Shown piece after piece: positions 1 through 12,261 of a stretch of DNA of 64,000 bases. Every line of letters starts with the position of its first letter. Position 1 is the first letter of the stretch. The DNA comes from Brachynemurus nebulosus. Lineage: Eukaryota; Arthropoda; Insecta; Neuroptera; Myrmeleontidae. The stretch lies in the NCBI GenBank assembly GCA_035578155.1, contig JAPWDM010000003.1:22966916-23030915 (forward strand). Direction: 5' to 3'. The notes under the pieces are model-generated. The model ran no database searches, was not told where the DNA came from, and saw only the letters and a program-made list of their open reading frames with translations. A program made the translations under genes and the position numbers.

Positions 1-1278
1 TAAAATTTTGGAGTCGTTTGTATCGAAAATGGTTGGCTAGCGCGTTTTACTATTTTACTGAGTTAACATGCTAAAGATATACTCTTAGTACACGACGTCT
101 CATCTCTTTCCTTATAAGTTATAATTATAAGTCAATTATCTGAAAATGAGTTATTACCATTTGGTTTAACATACATATCTATATACGTAGTGAGCAATAA
201 TTATGCAGACATGTATCAAAACACGTGCGAAACGCGTAATGTGACGATGATATACATAACCTCAAATCATTCAAATTTTAACACATTTATTACAGACAAA
301 TTTAAACATTTGTGTTTACATAATGTGTTAGTAACAGTTTTATAATTACTATGTACATACATACATATATTTCTGATAAAATTACTATTTTTATTTTATT
401 TTAATTTCATGTATTAAAATCTATTTTCAAATATTTATCTAAATATTTTCTAATTCTTTTTACTTACTTTTTAATTACACAGAAGGCAGTGGTGTTTGGA
501 TTACTGCCAACAATTAATATCAAAAAAATGATAGAAAAAAATAGTTGAAGTGAAGTATTTTTGAATATATTTAATTTTGATTGTATAAATTATAAATTAA
601 AATGGTAATGATTGATCGAACACATATGTATGAATAAAGTTCACAACTGAAAGTGAAACTTGTGATATTCAGAAATTCCGGAAATATTTTGAGAAATAGT
701 TCAGACTTTTTGTTAGTATTTTTAAAATATTTTCTAATTGTTATTATAACGTGTATTATAAGAATAGAGTTATTTAGGGTTAGAAACTAAAAAAAGATTC
801 ATACATTTTCAATAATTTTTTCTAAAGAAACCTTATATGCAATCGATTTGAAACGTTTTACACATTATCAGGCATTCCTTTAAGTATCAAGGAAATTTTT
901 TTTTTTGCGCAATGTCGATTTCGATTATACGTCGTGTTAAAGTCGACGTCCAAAAAAAAAAACATCTTTTGCGGCACACAGGTTCAACGGGTGTTCAGAA
1001 ATTAGATAACCAAACGGCGTGTTGAAGGAAAACAAATTTTCTGGATCACTAAATTTAAAATTACACCGGTTTAGAAAAAAAAATAAAAAACTGTAAGCTT
1101 GTACCTAAAAAAAATCGAATGATCGCCGTTTTTTTTTTTTGTTCTCTTTGTCTATAAAATAGGGTTGAAATTTACAGGGAATGAATTTTTTTTTGGTTTA
1201 GTTTTTTAAATATTTTTAAATTTAAATAGTTGTCAATTAAAAAAAAAATTGTTACTGTTGGAAATTGGAAAGTTAGTA
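1..1278. other. Unassigned AT-rich sequence
   Basis: No frame, RNA gene or bounded repeat could be supported. Homopolymer A and T runs are frequent between about 890 and 1250. A short tetranucleotide (catacata) stretch lies near 355-370. Confidence 0.5.
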
Positions 1279-1485
1279 GGTTGGCCAGAAAATCTTTATC
1301 GAAAACTTTCTTAAACTTTATAGAAAATTAAAAATTTCCGAAGAATTTTGGAAGCGCGGGATTCATTCCCTACCGGATCGTAGGCGACAAGTTAGTAATA
1401 GATAATGTTACAGACTAGTACCTATTGTAACTTTATTTCTATTTTAAATAAAACTATGGCAACGATAAAGACTTTCTGGCCAACC
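1279..1485. mobile_element. Mariner-type MITE, 207 bp
   Basis: Two inverted ends of about 23 bp, each starting GGTTGGCCAGAAA, match at all but one position (an A/G change after the A run). The element is bounded on both sides by TA (1277-1278 and 1486-1487), the target duplication of Tc1/mariner elements. The 207-bp interior has no transposase reading frame, so this is a non-autonomous copy that would depend on a mariner transposase made elsewhere. Seen: inverted ends and TA. Inferred: superfamily. Confidence 0.8.
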
Positions 1486-1487
1486 TA

Positions 1488-2551
1488 ATATTTTTTTTTT
1501 AAAATATATTATGCAGTTTATGATATTTACACTATAAATAAATTTGATAAATAACAACTTTTCTTTACATTAAATGAAAAATTTATTCATTGAAATACGT
1601 AATTTATTGATTCACTTTTCATTTTTCATTTTCCATTAATGAAAATGCATTACACATTGAATGAATCATTAAGTACTTGTATAATATTTTTTTCTAATCA
1701 GGAGAATCATCATTTTTGAATACGGAAAGAATGAGAGATGTGATGCGGAATGAGTCAATATGTCAGAAATTAGATATTTTATTAAATCTAATAAAAATCT
1801 TTAATATTCATTGGCTGACTCATACATACTTTTATTTTTTTATAAATTTTTCACACCTAATTTTATAAATTATGATATTCACGCCATAATTTTGATTTTT
1901 ATCATAAACAAAAGTGAAAATCGTGAAAATACTTCAAAAAGAAACTTGATGAATTGCGTATAATAAATATTCATTTAATGTTTAAAACAATTTTTGAATT
2001 TGATGGGTTCTTAAAACAAAAAAAGAAAAATTGTAATACGAACAATGATTAAAAACTGTGTTAGATTTACTTTGATCTAATAGTTTATTGTATTAGTTAA
2101 CAAATCAAGAAAAAAAATGCTGCTAGTGCATGCTAAACACGTATTATAAGTTAGAATTTAAATAGTTAAAATTTTTCACAATTCTTGGGATAAAATATTT
2201 GTTGCTTTTAGTTAATATTAAAATTAGTCTTTATAAGTTGAAAAAAATTCAATAACAATTTTTAAAAAACGACACTGTTTCTTAAATTGCGCAAGATCTG
2301 AGCTTAATTATTAACAAATGGTCAAGTGCATGTAGACCACCTCATGCAATGATAGAAATTATGAATTCATAAGGATTTCGTTGACAGAACTGCAAAATCC
2401 TCAAGAGTAGAATTTTAAAAAATGCACGTAAATTTTTTTGCGTAAATAGAATAAAATATTTATTTTACATATTTGCAGTCTGAAATTTGAATTAAAGATA
2501 AAATATGCAACCTATTTTATGAATATGTATGTATGACAATATCGTGCAATT
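1488..2551. other. Unassigned AT-rich sequence
   Basis: No coding or RNA feature recognised. Around 1570-1660 there are several imperfect repeats of an ATGAAAA/TTTTCAT type motif, probably low-complexity drift. Confidence 0.45.
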
Positions 2552-3051
2552 CAGGGCCGTATTTACGATCTGTAGTCTCCTAGGCTGAACTGGTAATGCA
2601 GGTTATACCTATCGGAGATAATTTTATTTTGAAAATTAACCTGCAAACATCGTAATATAAGGCAAGTTTTTCTCTATGTATTTGGGATTTTTGTTTAATT
2701 AACGTTTCCGTATATGCAACAGATACGGACATTTAGAGCGTTTTTTGTCACGATATAATTTTTTTGATTTATAAAATTGTAAATGGATTGGTATATTTCT
2801 TTTGGTCGGATAAAAAAAAATTGCTTCCACTCTGTGGAGCCGTCTGAAACTAACGATCAGTAACCGACTTAAATAGCTTACGTTTGACGCATGAACGTTG
2901 AGTCGACTTTTATACTAACTGTTCACCGAAGAGTTCAGCTGAATCAACCCAAACAAAATTACTCCGGGATCGTCATTCAGCAATTTTTTTGTGTGCTCCT
3001 TTGTGGCGTGGGTCCACAGGTATATATAGTCTGTGCTTAAATACGGCCCTG
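2552..3051. mobile_element. hAT-like MITE, 500 bp (CAGGGCCGTATTTA family, copy 1)
   Basis: The left end reads CAGGGCCGTATTTACG and the reverse complement of the right end reads CAGGGCCGTATTTAAG. CAG-type inverted ends are usual for hAT elements. The expected 8-bp duplication is badly decayed here: flanks gtgcaatt and atacgact agree at 4 of 8 positions and all differences are transitions. The interior matches the copy at 41732-42098, including a CTCCTAGGC motif near the left end and a CATGAA(C/T)GTTGA motif near the right. No transposase frame remains; the 72-codon minus-strand frame in it has no recognisable domain. Confidence 0.75.
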
Positions 3052-3321
3052 ATACGACTAAAACTAAGCGAAGAACTACATTCCATACATAAAAATAAAT
3101 AAAATATCTAAAATATAATAATGTAAGCCTCATAATATGATCTAAGTGTTTTGTCTTTATAAAGAAACTTCCTTATGTGGGCGATAAACTTTATGGCGAC
3201 ATGATTTTAAAGAACAAATTACATACATACATACATACGTACATATTTGGCTAATCTAAACAAATCAGGAGCGTAGCAAAATGACAGCGCCCATTATTGG
3301 AGCCCGTTATAAACGAATGAA
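3052..3321. other. Unassigned spacer with short (CATA)n tract
   Basis: Contains an imperfect acatacatac tetranucleotide tract at about 3221-3245. Nothing else recognised. Confidence 0.5.
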
Positions 3322-3660
3322 ATATCGGAGCCATTACCGCCATTTTAGCGTAACCGATAAATATCAAATTTTACAGGAGAAGGATTTTCTGCTGTCTTAA
3401 TTTTATTACGCCTGAGCCGTATTATTCCTATTATTTTATTAACCTTACGATAAAGATATTTATTGTCGGTTACGCTAAAATGTGAAAATGTGTTGTATTA
3501 ATGGTAAACTAAGCAGTTGCTATAACTCGTTAATTATGAATTTTGGAGAAAAACGTTAACACTGCTTGGTCCGTTACAGTTTAAAATGTTACTTGCAATA
3601 AAAATCTCAATTTCGATAAAAGTGTCGCTTACGATAAATCGGCGGTAATGGCTCGATATA
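3322..3660. mobile_element. Inverted-repeat element of about 340 bp, family unknown
   Basis: The two 20-base ends, 3322-3341 and 3641-3660, are inverted copies with one or two differences: GGAGCCATTACCGCC on the left and GGCGGTAATGGCTC on the right. A second, inner inverted repeat pairs 3342-3365 with 3455-3481 (ATTTTAGCGTAACCGATAA and its near complement), so the left half folds on itself. No clear target duplication and no coding frame. Called a MITE or foldback remnant by structure only. Confidence 0.6.
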
Positions 3661-4246
3661 GTTAAAAATTAAAGGGTACGAATTACGGGTCAAAAATGTT
3701 AATCGAGTTTTTTGCAGAACGTTGTCAAAAAGCTGTATAGAGCAATTTTTGTTAAATTAAATGTGCCGCTTTTGGGCCAAAACACAACTTTTTCGATTAA
3801 GGGTCGTGTATATTTTAATTTTACTGGACTTTTTATCTGTGACCATGCGGTGTGTGTGTGTGGTAAAAATAAGTCACATTTTCTGAACAAATATGGCTAA
3901 TTTCGCAGAAAATTGAAAATTTCACACGCAAATTATTCAAACTTCACCAACGGATCTCATCAGTTAGGTTCAGTTACTAACTGAACTTGAAAAATTGCAC
4001 TGGATGGCGTCATATCAAATTTTTTAAAAGCTCCAAAAATGATAATTTCGATGTTAGAGACTTGAAAATTTGAAGCTGCTTGTAGGTTTTCGATATTTTT
4101 CGTGAATTTCCATTCAAAAATTCAGCTACTTATTTAATTTTTCACAAAATCACGAAATTGGATACAAAATGAAGGAATTTGCGAAATCTGCATAGTAAAA
4201 AATGTTGAAGACTACTGATACATAAAATCTACGTAATAACAAGATA

Positions 4247-4384
4247 TCGCGCGTACTCTTTCTATACCTCGTATTTGAAAAGTCTCAATTTTTGGAGACA
4301 CAAAGAAAACCTGTATTAAAATCTGTGTTTTCATCATTATGAACTTAAGATTTATGCTGATTATACCCCTTGATGTTGGCTACC

Positions 4385-4474
<90 letters not shown>

Positions 4475-4562
4475 TATATATATAAACACAATATTTAATG
4501 TTTTTTGTGTACCGTAAAACATGCAGTTGTTGATATACAAGGTATAGAAAGAGTACGCGCGA
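4247..4562. mobile_element. TA-flanked MITE with internal (TA)n, copy 1
   Basis: Inverted ends start TCGCGCGTACTCTTTCTATA and pair 4247-4272 with 4537-4562. Both sides carry TA (4245-4246 and 4563-4564). The interior has a left block ending in a TTGATGTTGGCTA motif, then a long (TA)n tract, then a right block with a TAAAACATG motif. The same blocks in the same order occur at 7581-7970, so this is a family. The 71-codon minus-strand frame here is only read-through of the (TA)n tract. Confidence 0.8.
4389..4472. repeat. (TA)n microsatellite inside the MITE
   Basis: About 84 bases of uninterrupted TA dinucleotides, followed by an imperfect extension to about 4484. Confidence 0.95.
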
Positions 4563-4564
4563 TA

Positions 4565-6034
4565 TACTGCATACAAAATTTAATATTTTTCAACGAAAAA
4601 ATTTTTAATTTACAAATTCTATTCAGTCTCTGTTGTTTTTACAATTATAATTCATAAGAGATATGGAATACAAAAGCGTATACGCTTTTGTGAAAAACCA
4701 AAAAAAGCAGCATTCAAAATCTATAGGTAGCTTCAGATTTCAAGTCCATTACATCAAAATTATGATTTATGATACGTGATGACGTCATCAAGTTCAGTAT
4801 TTTCAAGTTCAATTAGTAGCTAGCTGTTAGTTAAATTTCGGTAATTTGCGTGCAAGATGTTAATTTTTCCTATAAAAATAGCCGTGTTTGTTCAGAAAAT
4901 GTGATTTTCATTTATTTTTCGAATGTGACTTTTAATTTCATTCAAATCACAGAGCTTAAGTAAGCATATACATTTCTCATTTGTGTCCTTCCACATTTTA
5001 AATTTTTTCTTGGTTCGCCAAATCGTTGGTACTTACAATTACACAATTTCTCGACTCAAAACTTTGAAAATCTCTGACTCTCACGTAATATGGATTAAAA
5101 ATCACAACTTGCACTCTTTTTCGAATCTGTATACAATCCCAACATTGTTAGATTAAGATAAGAATGATTTGGGTATAGTGGGGTTGTTATGTTTACGACT
5201 TTATTTTTATGGCACCTCGGCTACGGATAGCACTTTACGACTCTTTCCTCGTCAGTAGGCTTTTTGGACGATATTACCATTGTGGCTAAAAGCACTATAG
5301 TAACGATCCTTACCAAATATAGTTGATATATGTTAAGTTCTAAAGCACCGCTCAGCTATATCTTACAAAGTTTTATTACCTATCCACAAACTTTTTTGAA
5401 TTATTTATTACTATTTCATTACTGTACAATCAGTTCCCTTCCTTCGGATATTGGGGTGGAGGAATAATGTTAAAAGAAACTTCAATTTTTATGAATCCTT
5501 TCTGGCAGAAAGCGGATACGAACAACTCTTGTTTGTGCAACAGTTTTCAGGACCAATTTGGTAGGGTCCGTACTACTGGACTATTTATTAAATTCCGTAC
5601 TACTGGACTATTTATTAAATAGGTTATCTAATTTTATGAATTTTTGAAAACATTAATAATCCACGTCAATGAAAAAGTTTTTCAACGTTATGTGATTTAC
5701 AGATGTGAAAAAAGTCAGACACTTTTTTTGCGCATAGTATGCACTTTTTTTTGAAATGTTCATTTGGAGTAATTATAATGTATTTAAATAAAATTATAGA
5801 TACATAAGCTGGTAATGTTGGTATTTATTCAGTGAGTAATCAGTTTAAAAATAAATATTTTATAATTAATATCATATCCATAATAATTATTATAATTATT
5901 GAATAAATGAACATTTTAGTGGTATAAAAAGTATGTATTCAATTAAAATCATCATGAAATTCTAAAGATCAGTTTAAAATCGTCTCGTTTGGTTGTATGC
6001 AATGTTAGGTAGTCTAACGAATTTTATTAATTAT
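4565..6034. other. Unassigned sequence with one tandem duplication
   Basis: No gene recognised. A mixed-composition patch at about 5190-5300 has no readable long frame. The tandem duplication at 5567-5620 is listed separately. Confidence 0.45.
5567..5620. repeat. 27-bp tandem duplication
   Basis: Two adjacent copies, 5567-5593 and 5594-5620, both starting TCCGTACTACTGGACTATTT, nearly identical. Recent slippage-type duplication with no sign of function. Confidence 0.9.
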
Positions 6035-6046
6035 ATAACAGATAAT

Positions 6047-6333
6047 TAAAATTCACATAGTGTTTGAAAAATTATCAAATTGGATCGGCTGGGACTCGAA
6101 CCAGGATCTCTTGTTTGCTAGCCAAGCGCCTTACTGCATTTTTCAAACACTATGTGAATTTTAATTAACATAATGAATTGGCCATAGATGCCAAAGTAAA
6201 TCGAGTGTTCAAGTATCAGCTAAAGCTGGCCATTAAGTGAACATATTAATATTGGTATATGTTTAAATACGAACAATAGTCCGCCATACATTAATAATGT
6301 TTCATAGGCACTTGATAACATTTGAAATTAAAA
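6047..6333. mobile_element. Hairpin-headed retroposon with tRNA-like loop, copy 1
   Basis: A 12-bp direct repeat, ATAACAGATAAT, flanks the unit at 6035-6046 and 6334-6345. The unit opens with a near-perfect inverted repeat of about 28 bp (about 6044-6071 with 6139-6166) that encloses a tRNA-like sequence. About 165 bp of body follow, ending in an A-rich CTTGATAACA...TTAAAA stretch. A second copy with its own different duplication lies at 14885-15102. A long duplication of variable length (12 and 10 bp) and an A-rich end suggest retroposition; the SINE-like label is inferred. No coding capacity. Confidence 0.75.
6081..6138 (-). other. 5'-truncated tRNA-Ala-like sequence in hairpin loop
   Basis: Read on the minus strand this contains an exact B-box consensus (GGTTCGAGTCC, 6092-6102), an acceptor 3' half ending CCGATCCA, and an anticodon-loop-like CTAGCAA that would place AGC (Ala) as anticodon. 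The 5' acceptor strand is absent and only part of the D-arm/A-box region is seen. The T-stem pairs poorly. A run of five T follows in transcription order. It is not a functional tRNA gene as seen; it may be a decayed tRNA gene or the Pol III promoter of a SINE. Confidence 0.6.
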
Positions 6334-6354
6334 ATAACAGATAATAGTTAATAG

Positions 6355-6504
6355 AAGACTGAGACCAAGATTAAAGTGTACAAAACCATGATTCCGACTG
6401 TGATTAAGATCAAACGTCTTAGAATTCTTTGATTAAGAAAAAGATCAGGACTAAAATTACCAGGGTCTTGGTCTTGGTTTTGGTCTTGTATGTTCTCATC
6501 ACTA
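6355..6504. mobile_element. hAT fragment of the GTCTTG-repeat family
   Basis: The right end, reverse complemented, starts TAGTGATGAG and is preceded by GTCTTGGTCTTGG-type repeats, as in the complete element at 18917-19370. On the left there are scattered GACCAAGA/AAGATCA motifs but no matching terminus and no 8-bp duplication (flank after the right end is accacgag). Truncated or decayed copy. Confidence 0.55.
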
Positions 6505-7578
6505 ACCACGAGTTTTCTATCAATAGCTCAACAGTACCTATATTGGAGCGCTTCATAAATATTTTCAAATACTGTCAAAATTTTTAAATTTAATTACCGC
6601 ATGATGTTATTTTTTATTATATGCTTAAAAGGCAAGATATGCTACTCTTTTAAAAACAATTTGTATACCTGCTTGCACTATTCAGAATATTTTTATAACA
6701 TTTTATTGACAGTTAAATTAGTAGTTGCAAAACATGTGCAATAATATAATATTTTTAATATTCGATCTTATGTAACGGTATAATTGTCTATTAAATTGAT
6801 AAAAATGTCATCAAATTTTTAATGTACATTGAAGACTTGTGTCTTTCTTAATTGATAAAATTGAAAAAGAATTTATTAGAGATGTTAAAAATGACATACG
6901 TTTAATAAATATTACGAAATTGTTATGGATTATTCGTGGGTAAATTTTAGAAAGTGTCTAGAGTCTAGACTCTAGAGGGTTGTATTGTAACAGGTGAGTC
7001 TTATTATATGAGAGATTCCTATCTTTTGTCTTTTTGACGTACAACAATAGATGAATCTTCCTTACTAAAACCTTTAATTTCAATATTTTTTAACACTGTA
7101 TTTAAAGATAATGTTAGCTTCATATCCATTGTTACAAGGTCATATGTTTTTCGTTGTAAAACAGACTTTACTTGTAAAAAATTACATTTTTTTTTTAATT
7201 AGAAACAATACGACAATTGTTTTCATATATTTATAGAGCATGATATTATAGTACATAAAAAGATCGGTACGCGGGTGCTGGAGAGGGGGGGCATTGAAGA
7301 TGAAAATAATAATGTGAAATGACAAGGTAAGATATAATGTAATTTGATGTAATAAATGCTTTTATAATTAATTGTTACATGACGGATAAAAATCAAATTG
7401 ATTTATTTAAATTAAAAAAAAAATGGATTTTTAAAAAAGTTTGATGTAGAAATTATTTCAAGGCTTTTATCAGAAAAAAAAATTTAGGAAGAAAAGTGTC
7501 ATGCATAATATTGTGTTTTACAATTTGCAGACGCTAGCAAGCAGATGCATCGAAATATTTAATTTTAATATAGTAATA
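6505..7578. other. Unassigned AT-rich sequence
   Basis: Apart from a 20-bp perfect palindrome at 6957-6976 and a short G-rich patch at about 7265-7295 (a run of seven G), nothing was recognised. Confidence 0.45.
6957..6976. repeat. 20-bp perfect palindrome
   Basis: TCTAGAGTCTAGACTCTAGA is identical to its own reverse complement. Too short and simple to assign a role. Confidence 0.9.
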
Positions 7579-7580
7579 TA

Positions 7581-7712
7581 TCGCGCGTTCTCTGTCCCAA
7601 CCTCGTATCTGAAAAATCAAAAAAAAAAAAAAAACGTATTTAAATCTGTGTTTTCATTACTATGAACTGATTTATGCTAATTACTCCCTTTGATGTTGGC
7701 TATCTGCCTATC

Positions 7713-7782
<70 letters not shown>

Positions 7783-7791
7783 CATAGATTC

Positions 7792-7865
<74 letters not shown>

Positions 7866-7970
7866 CATAGATAAGTATATAATATATAAATACGGTATTT
7901 AGTATGTTTTTCTGTGTGTCCTAAAACATGTAGTTTTTGGTTATACGAGGTTGGGAGAGAGAACGCGGGA
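7581..7970. mobile_element. TA-flanked MITE with internal (TA)n, copy 2
   Basis: Ends TCGCGCGTTCTCTGTCCCAA (left) and the near complement on the right, flanked by TA at 7579-7580 and 7971-7972. Interior blocks match copy 1 (4247-4562): AATCTGTGTTTTCAT and TGATGTTGGCTA before the (TA)n, TAAAACATG after it. The (TA)n core is here duplicated into two tracts separated by a short TACATAGATTCTATGTA palindrome. Confidence 0.8.
7717..7858. repeat. Duplicated (TA)n tract
   Basis: Two TA tracts, about 7717-7774 and 7795-7858, separated by a short spacer TTTATATACATAGATTCTAT. Each second boundary repeats TTTATATACATAGAT, consistent with duplication of tract plus edge. Confidence 0.9.
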
Positions 7971-9560
7971 TATGTTCGTTTAGGAATTTAAAATTATATC
8001 ACTTCTTAATTTGTTGGTTGTTACTTCACATCAATCTGAAACGGCTTGATTTCTGACTTGCTACAGATAAGTGAAATATAAAAGGTGCTAAAAGTTTAAT
8101 AAAAATTTTAAGTTTTTACTTTCCTACATGTTAAAATCTGATGTGTAAAAATGTTTTTTCCCGGTGCTTCCACCATAATTTATTTGAGTGCTAAGAGCTA
8201 GTCAAAATTTAACGTATCTTTAGCTGTACCTAAGGTTCCGTGATTCCTTCTAAGTTCTCCCATGTAGTTATTCTAGTTTGTTACAAGGAAAGAATTGTTA
8301 TGTATTAGAAGTTTTATAGAAAGTTCGATTCGAGTAGAAAATTTCATGACATTTTTATTCAACTGTGAATAAAATTTCTAAAATATTTTAAGAAAGATAA
8401 CATTGTAATTCCTTCTCTTTGACGAAAATAAACGCATTAGAAAATATTAAGATGACTAGCGTATTAAAAAAATTTTAAAAAAGTCTATCATGTGGAAATA
8501 TGGAAAATAAATGTGGAATTTATTTACTTCTTTTTAATTTTATTTTTTTAAAAAAGAACTTTTACCTCATAGTTAGTATGTCTGATAGAAATTTTGATAA
8601 TTTTCCTGCTTTATAAAATAAAATTACAAAAATCGTATATGACCGAGAGAGTTTCTAAAGAGATAAATTTTTCTGAAACAGGTTCTTATTATTTAATCTT
8701 TAGCAGAAAGTATTTATTTATTTCGATTAAGTGAAAGTTTTCGGTGTCTTTATGCAGTGGACGAACTTTTTGTTTCTTGTCGGCTGACAGTGAAACAGAA
8801 ACTATTTAATTTATCAACAGTCGATTAGTATAGTTATTAACTTATCATCGATTTATAAATCACTATGTGTATCAGACTACAATTTGAGTTACTGCAGATA
8901 CATAATTATGTTATTTACTATACACATTAGATACAAGCATTGTACAAGTAATTTAATGGATATTTATTAAAATATATTTTACACACCTATATTATTTTAT
9001 TGGTAATTATTTATGGGCTTGATATTAATATTAATTTTATATTTTAGTCATTGCCAGCCAATTAATATTATATTATTTTATACATCACGACATGATTCTA
9101 AATAATATTTATAAAAATCAATTTTAGCTGCATCATAATCTAATTCAATTATTATTATTTTTTTTATAAATATAATCATATTAATCATATTTAATAATTA
9201 TCGATGGGCGCCAGGATGTATCAAGGATTATTATGCTTAATTTGCATTTTAATTGATTAACGATAATTATTTTGATTAGCATTAAGTCGACGTCATTGCG
9301 ATCAGCTATCTATTCGATATTTAAAAAAAAAAATTATAATTTTACTTGTACAATGTCAGCTTTTATAATTTTTCGTAGGCGGAGACAATAAGCGTTATTA
9401 ATGTGAAGACAAACTAGAATGGTGTTAGTGCGTGCGCAGCATCAGTAATACATATATGTGATAAAGTGCAATCAAGTCCAACAAGTTTAGGTTAAGTAAG
9501 AAAGAGGGTCTAACTACTTCCAGATCTTGGGAAATTAACCACAATAGCGGTTCCAGAATA

Positions 9561-9660
9561 AAATTGGAATTGGGCAAAATAAATTTTGCGAGGCACACTT
9601 TTTCGGTATACAGGCTTTGCTATATAAGAAGAAACTGTTTTTAAAAGGATTTCATTCACG
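9561..9660. repeat. Degenerate dispersed repeat, partner of 11692-11785
   Basis: The stretch beginning AAATTGGAATTGGGCAA and ending near GTTTTTAAAAGG aligns in order with 11692-11785. On the minus strand both give a similar short peptide around PRK..FAxFQF / PRK..LAHFQF, hinting at a shared, long-dead coding sequence. The family is unknown. Confidence 0.45.
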
Positions 9661-11691
9661 CCTCCTTATTATAATTGAGGAAAGCAATAAAACCTTCCTT
9701 TATATAACGTGTCACTTGCTTGTATTATCTTACTTTTTGCAAAATATTTTTTTTTCTAATCAGTGCGGATAGAATAGTAAATAAAATTCAAAACTTAAGC
9801 ATTTTCCTAAAGTTATATTTAAAAAAAAAATCAAATAAAATTTTATCAAAATTAAAAAATTACCCTGTATGTATAGTTTTTATTATATTATTATTATTTT
9901 TTTTTATTGGTCTTTAATAACTTGAATAAATTCAGTCTCGAAATAAAATAAGACAAAAGGTTTTTTTAATCCAAAATAAACCGTCGCACAAAAATTCCTA
10001 ATTACTCGTAATTAAAATAACTGCTAGCAAAAATTTATTTATATTGATCTAAAATTATGAAAATAGTGACCATTTTTTCCGAACTGGTAAAGCTGGAAAG
10101 TTTAACCTATGCTTTGAATGCATTAAAACGTGCGCGATTTTTATCAGATAAAGTTTTTAAGATTTACTTCCCTGCAGTTAAGAGCTAAATAAGATTTTTA
10201 TGAGCGGATTGCGGTGCGAGGTTAAAACTGAAACCGTCATAAAACTGAATTTATCATCGTTCTTTTTTGAATTATTTAAATTGGACTGTTAAGTTTGAAA
10301 CGCTGAAAATACACACTCGATAAAAATCTAACGAAAGCTTTGCACTAAAATAGGAAAATATTAGATTAAACCTCGGTCCACGTTTTCTGACTGTGGATCA
10401 AAATAAAACAAATATTGTTATCAACAATACCTTTTGAGTCAATCATATTTTCTTATCTCAATTTAAAAAAAAAGTTAATAGTGGACAATCTTGGTAGGTT
10501 TACATATTTTGTAAATAAAAGGGGGAATTTTGAAGACTTGATCTTTTTGAAGAAAAAAATAAATCCAAAATACATAAAGCTAGAAAAAAAAATTATTGAC
10601 GAGATGACGTTACAGGTTGATAAGGCCCCTACACTAAATTAATAATTCTGAAAGTTTATGACTATCTCTTGTCGCATTAGTAAGAAAACCGAAGGTGATG
10701 GGATTCAGGCTAGCGTAGAGAATTTTGGAAACTTTAGAAACTATTTGACATACTTAAAAAACAATCAGGATTTAAAGAAAATCTCTGCTAATTTTAGCGT
10801 TTCATTTTCGCTAATATTACACAAAAAACAGCTTAGTAATTTTATATTTTTTATACTATTCAAATTAAATAACATAACGTCTATTCGTACTTTTCATACC
10901 GTCATGTCAATAAGTAAGTAACTAATGTATTATTATATTTTCAAACAAAGATACCCAATTTATTATTGAATATAAATAACATGCATAATATTTTGATATC
11001 GCATGAACCAATGCATATATAAATAAATATCATTCTCGATGGTGAATGCATCGTGCTTGCTCTGCATATACGCCGCACTCGTGTCGCATTTAGAGTATTA
11101 GTACATATATATTGAGTGTCACCAGCCCAACCGCAACGTGACACAATGTTTTTGTTCTTATATTATGCGTTGACAGTAGGTAAATAGGATAACATTCGAT
11201 GAAGTCCTATTATCCGAGATATGTACATACGGAGGTAAACTCTCTTATGCACACACGTTCGAATATTGCATTTCTACCACGCGGTGTAATATTTTATATT
11301 ACCCACATATATTATATAATGGCTTTTTTCTCTCCATGTATTTGAAACGTGTAATAATATTTACGTGGTATGTTCGTATATTATCAATAGATGGATCTAG
11401 TGACAAGTAGATATGATATTTGAGGTTATGTTTCGTTTTGAATATTTTGACATTGTAGATAATAATGTATTTTCAACGGGTTTTTTGGTGAGTAATTTTA
11501 ATTTTTAGTTTGTTCAAAATATAATGAATACGCGCAGAGATTATTAGTAGTGATTTTACAATTTATTTACTGTTAGAAACCAAACCAAATTCCGGATGGA
11601 CTTAAGAGTGAGATTAAATTTGAAAATTTGGGATTTTGTGAATCAAGTTATGGAGAGAAACTTGAATTATTTGCAGAGGAGGCGCAAAATT

Positions 11692-11785
11692 AAAATTGAA
11701 AGTGGGCAAGATTAGTTTTGCGTGGTCCCCTTCTCTGATTTATAGATGTTTTTCTTACGTATGTTTTTAAAAGGCTCTCAAAGGT
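11692..11785. repeat. Degenerate dispersed repeat, partner of 9561-9660
   Basis: Shares GTGGGCAAGATTAGTTTTGCG-like sequence and a downstream GTTTTTAAAAGG block with 9561-9660. It sits at the C-terminal end of a 111-codon minus-strand frame (11690-12025) that I do not recognise. Confidence 0.45.
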
Positions 11786-12261
11786 ATTATAGTTCTTAAA
11801 GGGTATAGCCGGATAAGTATAGGTGAATCGGCCCCGGAAGCAAATTATTTTAATAACTATATTAACGGTATTGTGAGGCTGTAAGTAATTGATATCTACA
11901 ATTTTGGCGGCCAAAACTAAGTAGTTACAGAGATAACTAAAAAAATTTAAAAAATTACAAAATTTTTTATCTTGGTAACTAATCAATATAGGAAAATAAT
12001 TCCAAATCCACGTGAAGGCAAACACTCGAGAATATTAGATATATTTATTATCGTATCAGTCCTCGTTATTAAGGGTAATAACAAGGATAATATCCGATCC
12101 AATGTTATTTTTATAGGGTTCCAATTGAGTGACCACTTCAAAAATACTTCAGTACCTGTGCCTTAATGCACTTAATTACTGCACCAAGTCTCATCAAAAT
12201 TCAAGGGGTATAACATGACAAAAACAAATTTTTTTCCTTTCTAATCTGCTGAACCGCCCCT

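Noticed and set aside
3699..3900. Overlapping 62- and 63-codon frames on opposite strands
   Set aside because: Mirror-image stop-free stretch with no domain; typical chance shadow.
6081..6138. Functional tRNA-Ala gene
   Set aside because: The 5' acceptor strand and most of the D-arm are missing and the T-stem pairs poorly, so it is at most a tRNA-derived fragment.
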